Shown piece after piece: positions 1-8,400 of a stretch of 64,000 bases of DNA. The DNA comes from Candidatus Falkowella caecavicola (lineage in GTDB: Bacteria > Bacillota > Clostridia > Oscillospirales > Ruminococcaceae): contig CAJFUK010000008.1 in the NCBI GenBank assembly GCA_904420125.1, positions 1-64,000 of the forward strand. Direction: 5' to 3'. The notes beneath the pieces were generated by a model. That model saw only the letters and a program-made list of their open reading frames with translations, was not told where the DNA came from and did not search any database. Numbering within the stretch: position 1 is the first letter of the stretch; the number at the start of each line of letters is the position of its first letter. A program made the translations under genes and the position numbers.

Positions 1-550
1 CAAGGGCAAACAGATAAGGTTTGAATGAAAAACAGGCGTGAAGCCTTGAAAAATCAATGGTTTTTGAGGATTAGATAGTTAAATATAAATTTTTTTATTC
101 GATATTATTTAATCTGAGAAAATCAGATAAGACCCTATGCAGACTCATGATAGATCGGTTCAAAATGTAAACGTTATGAGGCATTCAGCGAGAAAACGTG
201 AATAAATTAATAATATTTCGATAAATGTTAGATATTCTCTGGCAGATTATATATAAATGGTCGAAAATATATACATTTTTTTATTTCTCCATAGCAACAG
301 ACAAAATCATTTTTTATTCGACATGATTCGATTCGTTCGGTTGGATATTTTTTGTCCCTCTTTGATCGGGAAAGGGGAGAAAAAGATAAAAACAAACTAT
401 ATTCTACTTAATTCGATAAAATAGATTCAATTAGGCTTAAGAACTACATATTTTTGTCGAAAAACATATTATCCTGATACAAAAATTTACGACATCAATA
501 AAATTCATCAATATTTGACTTGTTTCGATAATTTTTGCCAAAGATCTGCA
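1..550. other. AT-rich stretch without a recognisable gene
   Basis: No coding frame or RNA is recognisable here. The stretch is much more AT-rich than the rest of the window. The heptamer TTCGATA occurs at 98, 217, 412 and 524, and TCGA-containing variants occur at about 261, 318, 327, 412 and 457. This may be the upstream regulatory region of a gene outside the window, or decayed DNA. Confidence 0.5.
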
Positions 551-637
551 TGAATGGCGATCCCAGAGCAAGGTTTCCAATCACTCCTCTGCGGGCGCGG
601 CCTACGGCGGCGTGGTGCGAATGTTTATAACAGACTT

Positions 638-669
638 AAAAATACCCGGAACGAACTTCGTTCCGGGTA
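638..669 (-). terminator. Rho-independent terminator of the MFS gene
   Basis: A perfect 12-bp stem (TACCCGGAACGA against TCGTTCCGGGTA) with a 3-base loop is followed on the minus strand by a run of five T. It lies about 150 bases beyond the stop codon of the MFS gene, which reads toward it. Confidence 0.8.
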
Positions 670-818
670 CGCAGACCGGGTATGTAGTATGTATTATGTA
701 TTACAAAAAAGATACCTGCTGAAATCAAAATACTTTGGGGCTCAGAGTTGACCGTTTCCTCTTTTCAGGTTGTGATTTTAAGCACTTTTGCGTTCCCTGT
801 CCAATTGTTTTCTCGCGC

Positions 819-2093
819 TCAGGTGTTCTGTTCCTCTACCTGCGGCTCCTGGATACGGCAGATGACAAGCATTGCTATAACAAATAACAGGAGTGTGAAA
901 ACGAAGGGCAGACGGCGGTCCAGACTGGAAAGCCATCCGGCCAGATATCCGAAGGGAGAAGAGAGGGCAATCGTAGAGGCCATGATCAGGGCATTCAGGC
1001 GTGCCCGTTCCTGAGCGGTGATGTTCAGCTGAAGAAGCGCATCTTTGCGCGGATTCACCAGCGCAGCAGCCACGGCGGCAAAAAATACATAAAGCAGCAC
1101 AAAACCCAGATGATCCGCAGGAGAGAAGATCAGCACCAAGGCTGCCAAAGCATACAGTGCCAGGCCGATCCATAACGGAACGCGGAATTTCGTGGCGTTC
1201 ATGCGGTGCTGAAACCCCACCATGAAGATCAGCATGACAGCAGCGTTCAAAATGGGAAACAGCGCTAAAAAGTTTTCCGAAAGCCCCAGCCGCTGTGTCA
1301 CATACAGTCCGAAAAAGTTTGTACTCACCATATTGGTGGTATACAGAATCACTGAGACGGCTACCGCTTTGAGCACGCTCTTATTCTTCAGCAGACTGGG
1401 GATCAACTGGCGATATTCCCCCAACATATGAAGAATGGACACGCCCTTTGTCTCTGCCCGGCGGATTTTGCCCTGCTTCGTCTCGTGGCAAAACCTGAAT
1501 GTGATGAACGTTTTCATGAGCATCGTCAGCGCAAAGAGAATATACAACACCCGTACCACCGGCACAATGGAATACGAACTGACAAACAGGCCTGAAAGCG
1601 GCGCGAAAAATATAGCCACCAGCCCGCCGATATTCACCCAGGTGTAGATCCCAACCAGATCCTTTGGATGGGCATCTTCAATCAGCAGGCAATACCATGC
1701 CGTCTGGTTGATCTGTTCAAAACAGTTGAGCACCGCGGCGGCCAAAAACAGCCAGAAATTGTTTGAAACAGCCCATACCAGACAGGCCAGCGCCCAACCG
1801 AAGAAATCCCCCATCATGGTAGTAAATTTTCGCCCCAGCTTGTCAGATAAAATGCCCCCAAAAAAGGAGAACAACACCTGAATCACCATCGTGATCGAGA
1901 GAATCAGGCCAATCTGCACGTCTGTGATGCCCTGTGTGTACATATAAAGAGTGGCGAACGGTGAGATAAGATTGTAGGGAATGCCCCATAGCGGTTCAAT
2001 CAACACAAGTGTTCGTGGGTTTCCCCTGTTGTCAGCCAGCACCTGAAGAAGGGGAAGCGCCTTCAGGCTTCTTATTTTTTCTTTCAAATTCAT
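819..2093 (-). CDS. MFS-type permease
   Basis: About 424 residues, the usual length of a 12-helix major facilitator. The protein is strongly hydrophobic with repeated transmembrane segments. The loop after helix 2 reads GGILSDKLGRKF, the MFS motif A (G-x-L-x-D-x-x-G-R-K), which is the best evidence for the family. The start is placed at ATG 2093 (MNLKEKIRSL); the frame also allows a TTG two codons earlier, and the ribosome binding site is weak. The substrate cannot be read from the sequence. It stands alone on the minus strand with its own terminator; nothing nearby on that strand suggests a shared pathway. Confidence 0.85.
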   Translation of the reverse strand: MNLKEKIRSLKALPLLQVLADNRGNPRTLVLIEPLWGIPYNLISPFATLYMYTQGITDVQIGLILSITMVIQVLFSFFGGILSDKLGRKFTTMMGDFFGWALACLVWAVSNNFWLFLAAAVLNCFEQINQTAWYCLLIEDAHPKDLVGIYTWVNIGGLVAIFFAPLSGLFVSSYSIVPVVRVLYILFALTMLMKTFITFRFCHETKQGKIRRAETKGVSILHMLGEYRQLIPSLLKNKSVLKAVAVSVILYTTNMVSTNFFGLYVTQRLGLSENFLALFPILNAAVMLIFMVGFQHRMNATKFRVPLWIGLALYALAALVLIFSPADHLGFVLLYVFFAAVAAALVNPRKDALLQLNITAQERARLNALIMASTIALSSPFGYLAGWLSSLDRRLPFVFTLLLFVIAMLVICRIQEPQVEEQNT

Positions 2094-2099
2094 ATACAA

Positions 2100-2620
2100 T
2101 ATCCCGACTTTCTCTAATTTCCCACTTATTCTATCATACTTCCCAGTAAACGGGAAGATCTTTTTTACAGTATTTTTCCGATTCCGGCATATTGTCTTTT
2201 GTTAATTCAGGGGACATCTTATGAATGCGTCCGGCATTTACAGAGGAGATATGGCTGTACTGTACAGTTACAGCCGGAAAACAAAACTGGCAAAACGCAT
2301 CGGTAAAAGTCCGGTCACGGGCTAAAGCTCAAACGCGACCTGCTCACCGCAGGAGGCGTCGAGGGGCAGAGGGAAGAGATGCCGCCGGATCATTTTGTCG
2401 GAGGCCCGAACCTGCCAAAGGACGGCGCAAACCAAAGCCGCCACGGGGGAGCCTGTAACCGGGCAGGTGCGCAGGACACGGCCTTTTGCGAAAGGGGACG
2501 CAGCGGGATGAGCGCGCGGCGGCTTGTGCAAAAAAGATACCCGCTATAAACGCGGGCAGAAAAGCTTCAAATATAAAAAAACTGCGGTGCGCGACTTGCT
2601 TACCGCAGGTGTGGAAAGCG
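2100..2620. other. Spacer with GC-rich repeated segments
   Basis: No convincing gene. A GC-rich block (about 2290-2640) contains two similar segments of about 21 bases, near 2335 and 2592, that pair as CTGCGGT/ACCGCAG hairpins in the second copy. A short open frame 2512-2652 ends in a peptide with the run KKDTRYKR. The same peptide pattern recurs at 15.8 kb, so this is better read as a member of a dispersed repeat than as a gene. Confidence 0.45.
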
Positions 2621-2846
2621 TTGACAAAAAAGATCCCCGCCCGCAAAAGTAAAAAATGAGAATTCCGGGTTCAGAATAGGTTCATTTTTACATAGTAATT
2701 TTTTGAGTTTTACTTCTTGGTGTCCCATTTTGATGAAAAAAGAGAAACCTTAAAAAATGGCTTGATTTCCAGGTTTATAGCATAGAAAAAGAGGCCGGAA
2801 TTTGGATGTCACATTTTTGAGTTCCAAATTTTAGCCTCTGTTCCAA
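2621..2846 (-). repeat. 220-bp direct repeat, copy 1, with terminator
   Basis: This segment is similar over its whole length to 3626-3850; the last 37 bases (2807-2843) are identical to 3813-3849. On the minus strand it starts 3 bases after the stop codon of the small membrane protein gene. It opens with a 15-16 bp imperfect stem (GAGGCTAAAATTTGG and its partner) around a conserved loop, followed by a T run, so its proximal part acts as a terminator. The distal part has no assigned function. Confidence 0.75.
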
Positions 2847-3314
2847 TCATCTCACACCGAGCAGGAGCATCACAGCCACACCCGCTGCGATCGGAAACAG
2901 GAGAAGAAAAATTTGAGAGAGCGCACTTCGCTTTTCTTTGCCGCGGAATGCTCTGCCGGGATTATCAAGATAATAGAGCTTGATCTGTATAGGAGGGACG
3001 GCGCGCTCCAGATACTTGTACCGGTACTGCTTCCCGGAGACCTCATAGGCGTATGTGGCGTGATACCATGAAGTGGTTTTTTCATCGGGTGTGATGCCGT
3101 CGTCCCAATACTTGATCCTTCTGGCTGTCACGACATGGCCCAGGGCGGATGCCCTCTCCATGCGTCTGCTGTGCGGCGGATGGGAACGCGTCCATCGCAC
3201 TTCCAGAACAAAGATGACGATCATGACCGCAATGCCGATCACGGCATTGAGTTGGAGCACGGTTGTTCCGAACTCTTCCATCAACGCCGCAAACTCCGAT
3301 ATGACATCTCCCAT
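2847..3314 (-). CDS. Small membrane protein, DUF3592-like
   Basis: About 155 residues from ATG 3314 (MGDVISEFAALMEEF), chosen because a purine-rich AGGTGGGGA precedes it; an open extension to 3353 exists. A transmembrane helix lies at about residues 20-42. A soluble central part follows with alternating hydrophobic residues (YHATYAYEVSGKQYRYKYLE), and a second helix lies near the C-terminus. A central beta-rich domain with a Y-x-Y-x-V-x-G-K-x-Y pattern between two helices resembles DUF3592 proteins; this is a visual match only. The gene is flanked by the two copies of the 220-bp direct repeat. Function unknown. Confidence 0.6.
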   Translation of the reverse strand: MGDVISEFAALMEEFGTTVLQLNAVIGIAVMIVIFVLEVRWTRSHPPHSRRMERASALGHVVTARRIKYWDDGITPDEKTTSWYHATYAYEVSGKQYRYKYLERAVPPIQIKLYYLDNPGRAFRGKEKRSALSQIFLLLFPIAAGVAVMLLLGVR

Positions 3315-3625
3315 AAGATTCCCCACCTTCCTCGCTCTGCCTGATCTGTACAAAAATCATATTATAGGTGTGCCCGGGGAGGCAAGGCCTCCGGTCGGCC
3401 TTTCTTTCCTCAGCGCCCACAGAGACTGCGATGCCGTGACAAGAAATATCGTACCCGGAGGGGAGAGCGTTGGGCCTTCCGGGCATTGCTCATTTCCTCG
3501 GTTACATTCATGGATGTCCATAAATTTCATGTCTCAAGGGTATACCGATGGAAAAAATCCGCCGAGTATTGGGATATCCAAAATAAAAATCCTCTAAAAA
3601 CAACGATTTGAGAAAATTTTTGGGT

Positions 3626-3850
3626 TTACGCTACAAAAAAGATACCTGCCGGAAATAAGAATTGCGGGTTCAGAACAGAACTAATTTCATTTTTGCATTA
3701 CGATTTTCAGGTTTTTGTTTTTTGATGTCCCATTTTTGCAAAGAGAAGCAAAAATATAAAAATGGCTTCAATACTGGGGCTATAACATGAAAAAAGAGAC
3801 CAAAATTTGGGCTGTCACATTTTTGAGTTCCAAATTTTAGCCTCTGTTCA
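3626..3850 (-). repeat. 220-bp direct repeat, copy 2, with terminator
   Basis: Second copy of the segment at 2621-2846. On the minus strand it begins 3 bases after the encoded CCA end of tRNA-Leu. The stem GAGGCTAAAATTTGG/CCAAATTTTGGTCTC followed by six T is a good terminator for the tRNA. The left end carries the dispersed core GGGTTTACGCTACAAAAAAG (from 3622). The small ORF that can be read through it starts inside the tRNA and is not a gene. Confidence 0.75.
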
Positions 3851-3852
3851 CA

Positions 3853-3935
3853 TGGTGCGGGCGACAGGACTTGAACCTGCACACCGTGGTATCGGCTCCT
3901 AAGACCGACGCGTCTGCCAATTCCGCCACGCCCGC
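3853..3935 (-). tRNA. tRNA-Leu (anticodon UAG)
   Basis: On the minus strand the acceptor arms GCGGGCG/CGCCCGC pair, the D-arm GGCGGAATTGGCAGACGC is of leucine type, and the anticodon loop is CTTAGGA. A long variable arm of class II tRNA and the T-arm GGTTCAAGTCC are present, and CCA is encoded. A promoter lies directly upstream and a repeat-borne terminator directly downstream. Confidence 0.97.
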
Positions 3936-3947
3936 AAAAGTATCTGT

Positions 3948-3977
3948 ATTATAACACAGGCAGATGCGGTTTGTCAA
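3948..3977 (-). promoter_or_regulatory. SigA promoter of tRNA-Leu(UAG)
   Basis: Minus-strand TTGACA (3972-3977), an 18-base spacer and TATAAT (3948-3953) end 12 bases upstream of the tRNA 5' end. Confidence 0.85.
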
Positions 3978-4064
3978 TCTTTTCGGAGGGCAAATCCTTT
4001 TTCCGGGCACAACGTCCGTTGGCTGTGCCATACAAAAAAAGACGGATTCAAAAAGACAGGAAAA

Positions 4065-5000
4065 TCAGATCCGGAGATCCTCGCCCTTTAAAAAAGCCGT
4101 TATCACCCGGTAAGCATGCCGTACCTTACTGACGGCGGGACCGAAACTGATAAATCCATGGATCATGCCCGGCAGGCGCAGAACAGATGCCGGGACGCCG
4201 GCCTTTTGCAGGCGCAGGGCATAGTCCTCGCCTTCATCCCGGAGCGGGTCCAATTCGGCGGTCAGGATCAGGGCGGGCGGCAGGCCGGACAGATCTTCCG
4301 TCAGGATCGGCGCCAGCCGCGGATCGTTCAGATCCTTCTCATCGCGGCTGTAGAGCGTGAGATATTCCCGGATTTTCCGGCTGCTTAAAAAATGACTGTC
4401 CTCAAATTCACGGACAGAGGGATAGGGAGAATCGCTGCCATATTGGTTGCCGACGGCCGGATAAATCAGCACCTGACGGGCAATGGAACAGGCTTTACTC
4501 TCCTTCGCCATCTGGCAGACAACAGCGGCGATATTCCCCCCCGCGCTGTCCCCGGCCACCGAGATGTTTGCCGGATCCCCGCCCAGTACATCGGCGTGCC
4601 GCCAGACCCAGCAGACGGCATGATAACAGTCCTGCAATCCGGCGGGAAATTTATTTTCCGGCGCCAGACGATAATCCACCGAAACCACCTTGTGCCCAGC
4701 CATATTGGCCAGCCGGCAGCAGACTTCATTGTGGGTATGCAGGCTTCCCGTCACCCATCCGCCGCCATGAAAGTAAACCAGCAGGGGAAACGGCGGCTCT
4801 CCCCGCGGCGTATAAATTCGCACCGGCACGGGTGCGTCTTCTATTTCCAGTACAATATCTTCTGTATGGGCGACCGGCAGAGCGAGGGGATAGGGCATGT
4901 TTTCCATGATTTCCCGTTCCTTCTGATACTCGGTCAGCAGATCGACATCCTTGGAATTTAATTTCCCAATGACCGCTTTCAACGCTTCGGACAATGCCAA
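4065..5000 (-). CDS. HSL-family alpha/beta hydrolase (carboxylesterase)
   Basis: 311 residues, typical for bacterial hormone-sensitive-lipase-type esterases (family IV). The oxyanion-hole motif HGGGW is at residues 78-82 and the nucleophile elbow GDSAGG has Ser152. The other catalytic residues are probably Asp251 (AELDPLRDEG) and His281 (MIHGF). No signal peptide is seen, so it should be cytoplasmic. It is expected to hydrolyse short-chain acyl esters; in this carbohydrate-rich setting, removing acetyl groups from imported sugars is plausible but unproven. The start is TTG 5000, with AAAGGGG nine bases upstream; a later ATG (residue 32) would cut into the cap region. Monocistronic, divergent from the purine operon. 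Confidence 0.88.
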   Translation of the reverse strand: MALSEALKAVIGKLNSKDVDLLTEYQKEREIMENMPYPLALPVAHTEDIVLEIEDAPVPVRIYTPRGEPPFPLLVYFHGGGWVTGSLHTHNEVCCRLANMAGHKVVSVDYRLAPENKFPAGLQDCYHAVCWVWRHADVLGGDPANISVAGDSAGGNIAAVVCQMAKESKACSIARQVLIYPAVGNQYGSDSPYPSVREFEDSHFLSSRKIREYLTLYSRDEKDLNDPRLAPILTEDLSGLPPALILTAELDPLRDEGEDYALRLQKAGVPASVLRLPGMIHGFISFGPAVSKVRHAYRVITAFLKGEDLRI

Positions 5001-5231
5001 GCAGGTGTTCCCCTTTCTATTTCATATACAAGCACAGCCCATTCTTTACCCCGTTCGGCCAACGGAGCGGAATCCCCGGAACTGGCTCTATTCTTCAATA
5101 TGCCGTTTTTATGAAAACAGTATACCCTTTTTCTCTTTTATTTTCAAGAATTCTTTCGAGGATCCGGGAAGGTTGTGCAAATTCACCAGTAAGCATTTTA
5201 ATCCAAAGAATTATTTCTGCACAAATAGGAA

Positions 5232-5260
5232 TTGTCAAAATGAAGATTATCGATTAAAAT
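5232..5260 (+). promoter_or_regulatory. SigA promoter of the purine operon
   Basis: TTGTCA (5232-5237), a 17-base spacer and TAAAAT (5255-5260). Transcription would start near 5267, giving a leader of about 295 bases before purE. Confidence 0.65.
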
Positions 5261-5266
5261 AAAATA

Positions 5267-5561
5267 AGGAAGAGTTTGATTGGATAACGGCGGTTAATTG
5301 AAGGCGATTAACCGCTTCATATCTTTTTACAGGGGGAATCGGGAATGTCTGCTCGTTCATTTTTTTTCTTTGCTGGATGTACGGCCGGCGTCGCTGGGCC
5401 GTGCTGCGCGCCGCAGACGAATCTTTCCAGCCTGTATACAGCTGCAGCAGTCTAAAGACTGCTGCGGCTTCTTTTCATTTTTCGTCGAAAAATAAAGGGG
5501 AAAGAGGCGGAGGCATTTTGGCTTCCACCTGGTTGTGCATGAGAAAGGAATGGTCAAAAGT
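5267..5561 (+). promoter_or_regulatory. purE leader: structured RNA of unidentified type with attenuator
   Basis: The leader contains a 9-bp hairpin (GCGGTTAAT 5290-5298 with ATTAACCGC 5307-5315). A pairing GTCTGC (5347-5352)/GCAGAC (5413-5418) encloses an inner ACGGCC/GGCCGT stem. After these comes an intrinsic terminator, GCAGCAGTC-TAAA-GACTGCTGC (about 5444-5465), followed by a pyrimidine-rich T tract. A terminator between promoter and first gene implies regulated readthrough. The conserved cores of the purine, ZTP and PRPP riboswitches were looked for by eye and not recognised. Confidence 0.6.
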
Positions 5562-6083
5562 ATGGCATCAGTACAGAAAAAAGTAGCGGTTATTATGGGA
5601 AGCGACAGCGATCTGGGCGTTGTGAAGGACGCTATCCTTACGCTGCATCATTTGGGAATCCCTACAGAAACCCATGTGATGAGCGCGCACCGCACGCCGG
5701 AGCAGGCCTGCCGGTTTGCTGCGCAGGCCAGAGAAAACGGGTTCGGTGTGATCATTGCCGCCGCCGGTAAGGCTGCGCATTTGGCAGGCGTTTTGGCTGC
5801 GCATACCACACTGCCGGTGATCGGAATCCCGGTGAAGTCCAGCACGCTGGACGGCCTGGACGCACTGCTGGCAACGGTACAGATGCCCAAGGGCATTCCG
5901 GTGGCTACTGTGGCTATTGACGGCGCGGGGAACGCGGCCATTCTGGCGGCACAGATCCTTGCGCTGGCGGATCCGGCTCTGGCTGAAAAGCTGGATGCCA
6001 TGAAACAGGAGATGGAGCAGGGCGTCATCCAAAAGGATGCAGCCCTTCAGGAAACTGTGCGGGAGATGCTGGACAAGCAGTAG
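5562..6083 (+). CDS. purE: N5-carboxyaminoimidazole ribonucleotide mutase PurE
   Basis: About 173 residues, class I PurE size. The N-terminus carries the nucleotide-binding motif IMGSDSDL, followed by MSAHRTPEQ with the catalytic histidine of the AIR carboxylase/mutase family. It moves the carboxyl group of N5-CAIR to give CAIR in purine synthesis. The start ATG 5562 (MASVQKKV) is preferred for homology; a GTG at 5535 and an ATG at 5550 are also in frame, and the AAAGGA at 5545 lies a little far from 5562. No purK is present beside it, so N5-CAIR must be made from a gene elsewhere, or the enzyme acts directly with CO2. First gene of the operon, 44 bases before purC. Confidence 0.95.
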   Translation: MASVQKKVAVIMGSDSDLGVVKDAILTLHHLGIPTETHVMSAHRTPEQACRFAAQARENGFGVIIAAAGKAAHLAGVLAAHTTLPVIGIPVKSSTLDGLDALLATVQMPKGIPVATVAIDGAGNAAILAAQILALADPALAEKLDAMKQEMEQGVIQKDAALQETVREMLDKQ

Positions 6084-6127
6084 AAACAAGTCCGTCCATT
6101 CGGGTGAATCAAATAGGGGGAGATTTT

Positions 6128-6835
6128 ATGAAAAAAATGCAGCAGATGTACGAGGGGAAAGCTAAAAAAGTATACGCAACAGACGATCCGAACCTGGTTA
6201 TTGTGGATTACAAGGATGATGCGACCGCTTTCAATGGCGAGAAAAAAGGAACGATCAGCGGAAAAGGACTGATTAACAACCGGGTGACCAACCATCTGAT
6301 GCAGATGCTGGAGACACACGGGATCCCGACCCACTTCGTCGAGGAGCTTTCCGAACGGGAGACCCTCGTCAAGCGTGTGGCCATCATTCCGCTCGAAGTC
6401 ATCGTGCGGAATACAGCTGCCGGTTCTTTTTCCAAACGGTTCGGCGTGGAAGAGGGCCGGAAACTGAGCAGCCCAACACTCGAATTTTGCCTGAAAGACG
6501 ATGCGCTGGGGGATCCAATGATTAATGATTATCATATCCTGGCGCTGGATATTGCCACCCGCGAAGAACTTGACCGGATCTCTTCTTATACTTTCCAGAT
6601 CAATCGTGTGCTGACAGATTACTTTAAACAACGCGGCATTGATCTGATTGATTTTAAGATCGAATTTGGAAAGACGCCGGACGGCACGATTGTACTGGCT
6701 GACGAGATTTCGCCGGATACCTGCCGCTTCTGGGACAGCACAACCCATGAAAAGCTGGATAAGGACCGGTTCCGTCGGGATCTCGGCGGAGAGCAAGAGG
6801 CTTATCAGGAGATCCTGCGCCGCGTCATCGGCTGA
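6128..6835 (+). CDS. purC: SAICAR synthetase PurC
   Basis: 235 residues, the normal monofunctional PurC length. It starts [18 protein letters not shown] with the family motif YEGKAK, and contains VRNTAAGSF and [14 protein letters not shown], the conserved ATP/substrate segments. It joins CAIR and aspartate with ATP hydrolysis to make SAICAR. ATG 6128 follows GGGGGAG at a spacing of 5; an in-frame GTG at 6104 lacks such a site. SAICAR needs PurB for the next step and purB is not in this window. Confidence 0.97.
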   Translation: MKKMQQMYEGKAKKVYATDDPNLVIVDYKDDATAFNGEKKGTISGKGLINNRVTNHLMQMLETHGIPTHFVEELSERETLVKRVAIIPLEVIVRNTAAGSFSKRFGVEEGRKLSSPTLEFCLKDDALGDPMINDYHILALDIATREELDRISSYTFQINRVLTDYFKQRGIDLIDFKIEFGKTPDGTIVLADEISPDTCRFWDSTTHEKLDKDRFRRDLGGEQEAYQEILRRVIG

Positions 6836-6900
6836 GCAGAATCAGAAAAATAGAATCGGAAATCTTATCAATGCCTGTTGGCAGAAAGGTATGGAAACGT

Positions 6901-8337
6901 ATGTTTGGAACCATCAGAGAAGAATGCGGTGTTTTCGGTATTTTTGACACACAGAAACGGGATGTGGCGAAGTCTACCTATTTTGCGCTCTACGCTTTGC
7001 AGCATCGCGGTCAGGAAAGCTGCGGAATTGCTGTGAACTGCGATGGTGTGGTCACTTCCCATACAGGGCTTGGACTGGTGCCGGAAGTGTTTACACAGGA
7101 TCAATTACAAAAACTCGGATACGGAAATATGGCGGTAGGGCATGTTCGGTATTCGTCCGAGGGACAGGGTTCAGCCAGTAACTCACAGCCGCTGGTGATC
7201 CGCCATGTCAAAGGGACAATGGCGCTGGCCAACAACGGCAGCCTGACAAACGCGCATGCGTTAAGAGAAAGTTTTGAACTCAACGGCGGCATTTTTCACA
7301 GCACCGGCGACGCAGAGGTGATTGCCTATGCGATCACGGAAAGCCGCCTGAAAACATCTTCCATCGAACAGGCCGTCGAAAAGGCCATGGATAAGCTCCA
7401 GGGCGCTTATTCCTTTATTCTGATGTCCCCCCAGAAGCTCATCGCTGCCCGCGATCCGCAGGGATTTCATCCGCTTTGTATGGGGAAAACAGAGGACGGC
7501 GCGATCCTGCTGGCATCCGAAAGCTGCGCGCTCACAACGCTGGGGGCAGAGTTTGTACGGGATATCAAACCCGGAGAGATTGTGGTGGTGACCAAGGACG
7601 GCGTCAACAGCATCGAAACCCACTGTAAGCCCAAAAGCAGCATGTGTGTATTTGAATTCGTCTATTTTGCCCGCCCCGACAGTGAAATTGAAGGGTTTAC
7701 TGTGCATGAGGCCAGAAAACGCGCGGGCGCCTTTTTAGCCAAGGAACATCCGGTGGAGGCAGATGTGGTCATCGGCGTGCCGGATTCCGGCCTGGATGCG
7801 GCGATGGGCTATGCGGAAGAGTCGGGGATTCCCTATGGCGTCGGGTTTATCAAGAACCGTTATGTTGGGCGCAGTTTCATTCAGCCGACCCAGGGCGAGC
7901 GGGAAGATGCGGTGCGGATTAAACTGAGCGTGATCCGTTCCGTGGTCAGCGGCAAGCGGGTGGTTATGATTGACGACTCGATTGTTCGGGGTACGACCAG
8001 CGCGCGGATTGTTAACCTGCTGCGGGAAGCGGGAGCCAAAGAAGTACATATGCGGGTTTCCTCCCCGCCCTTTATCTATCCCTGCTATTTCGGGACGGAT
8101 ATCGACAGCCAGGACAAGCTCATCGCATGTCGGATGTCGATTCCGGAAATCGCAGAGTCCATCCATGTCGATAGCCTCGGCTATCTGAGCGTTGAGAGCG
8201 TCAATCAGATCGCATTGCCTACGACGGGCTGCGGCTTCTGTGATGCATGCTTCACCGGCAATTATCCTGTGGAGGTTCCGGCCTGTATGCCAAAAGATAA
8301 ATTTTCCTTCCCAATCGGGAAAACAACAGAAAAATAG
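6901..8337 (+). CDS. purF: Amidophosphoribosyltransferase PurF
   Basis: 478 residues. With ATG 6901 (AGAAAGG upstream) the protein begins MFGTIREECGVFGIFD. The short propeptide ends before Cys9, the N-terminal nucleophile of the glutaminase after maturation. The PRPP-binding loop VVMIDDSIVRGTTS is clear. The C-terminal GCGFCDACFTGNYPVEVP supplies cysteines of the [4Fe-4S] cluster found in the Bacillus-type, oxygen-sensitive enzyme. It catalyses the committed step, PRPP plus glutamine to phosphoribosylamine, and is normally inhibited by purine nucleotides. An in-frame ATG at 6871 would add ten residues but lacks a ribosome binding site. Confidence 0.96.
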   Translation: MFGTIREECGVFGIFDTQKRDVAKSTYFALYALQHRGQESCGIAVNCDGVVTSHTGLGLVPEVFTQDQLQKLGYGNMAVGHVRYSSEGQGSASNSQPLVIRHVKGTMALANNGSLTNAHALRESFELNGGIFHSTGDAEVIAYAITESRLKTSSIEQAVEKAMDKLQGAYSFILMSPQKLIAARDPQGFHPLCMGKTEDGAILLASESCALTTLGAEFVRDIKPGEIVVVTKDGVNSIETHCKPKSSMCVFEFVYFARPDSEIEGFTVHEARKRAGAFLAKEHPVEADVVIGVPDSGLDAAMGYAEESGIPYGVGFIKNRYVGRSFIQPTQGEREDAVRIKLSVIRSVVSGKRVVMIDDSIVRGTTSARIVNLLREAGAKEVHMRVSSPPFIYPCYFGTDIDSQDKLIACRMSIPEIAESIHVDSLGYLSVESVNQIALPTTGCGFCDACFTGNYPVEVPACMPKDKFSFPIGKTTEK

Positions 8338-8400
8338 TTCCAGCAGGATCCATTAAATAAAAGGGAGGCGTTGTGCCGCTGCGGGCACACAAATTTGACC

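Noticed and set aside
2225-2646. Several ORFs of 60-100 codons in the GC-rich spacer
   Set aside because: Frames exist on both strands because stops are rare in GC-rich DNA; none has a domain or start signal.
3670-3882. 70-residue ORF on the minus strand ending behind tRNA-Leu
   Set aside because: It starts inside the tRNA gene and runs through the terminator repeat; such frames are a frequent annotation artefact.
5267-5535. Known purine, ZTP or PRPP riboswitch
   Set aside because: The conserved cores could not be found by eye; kept only as an unassigned structured leader.
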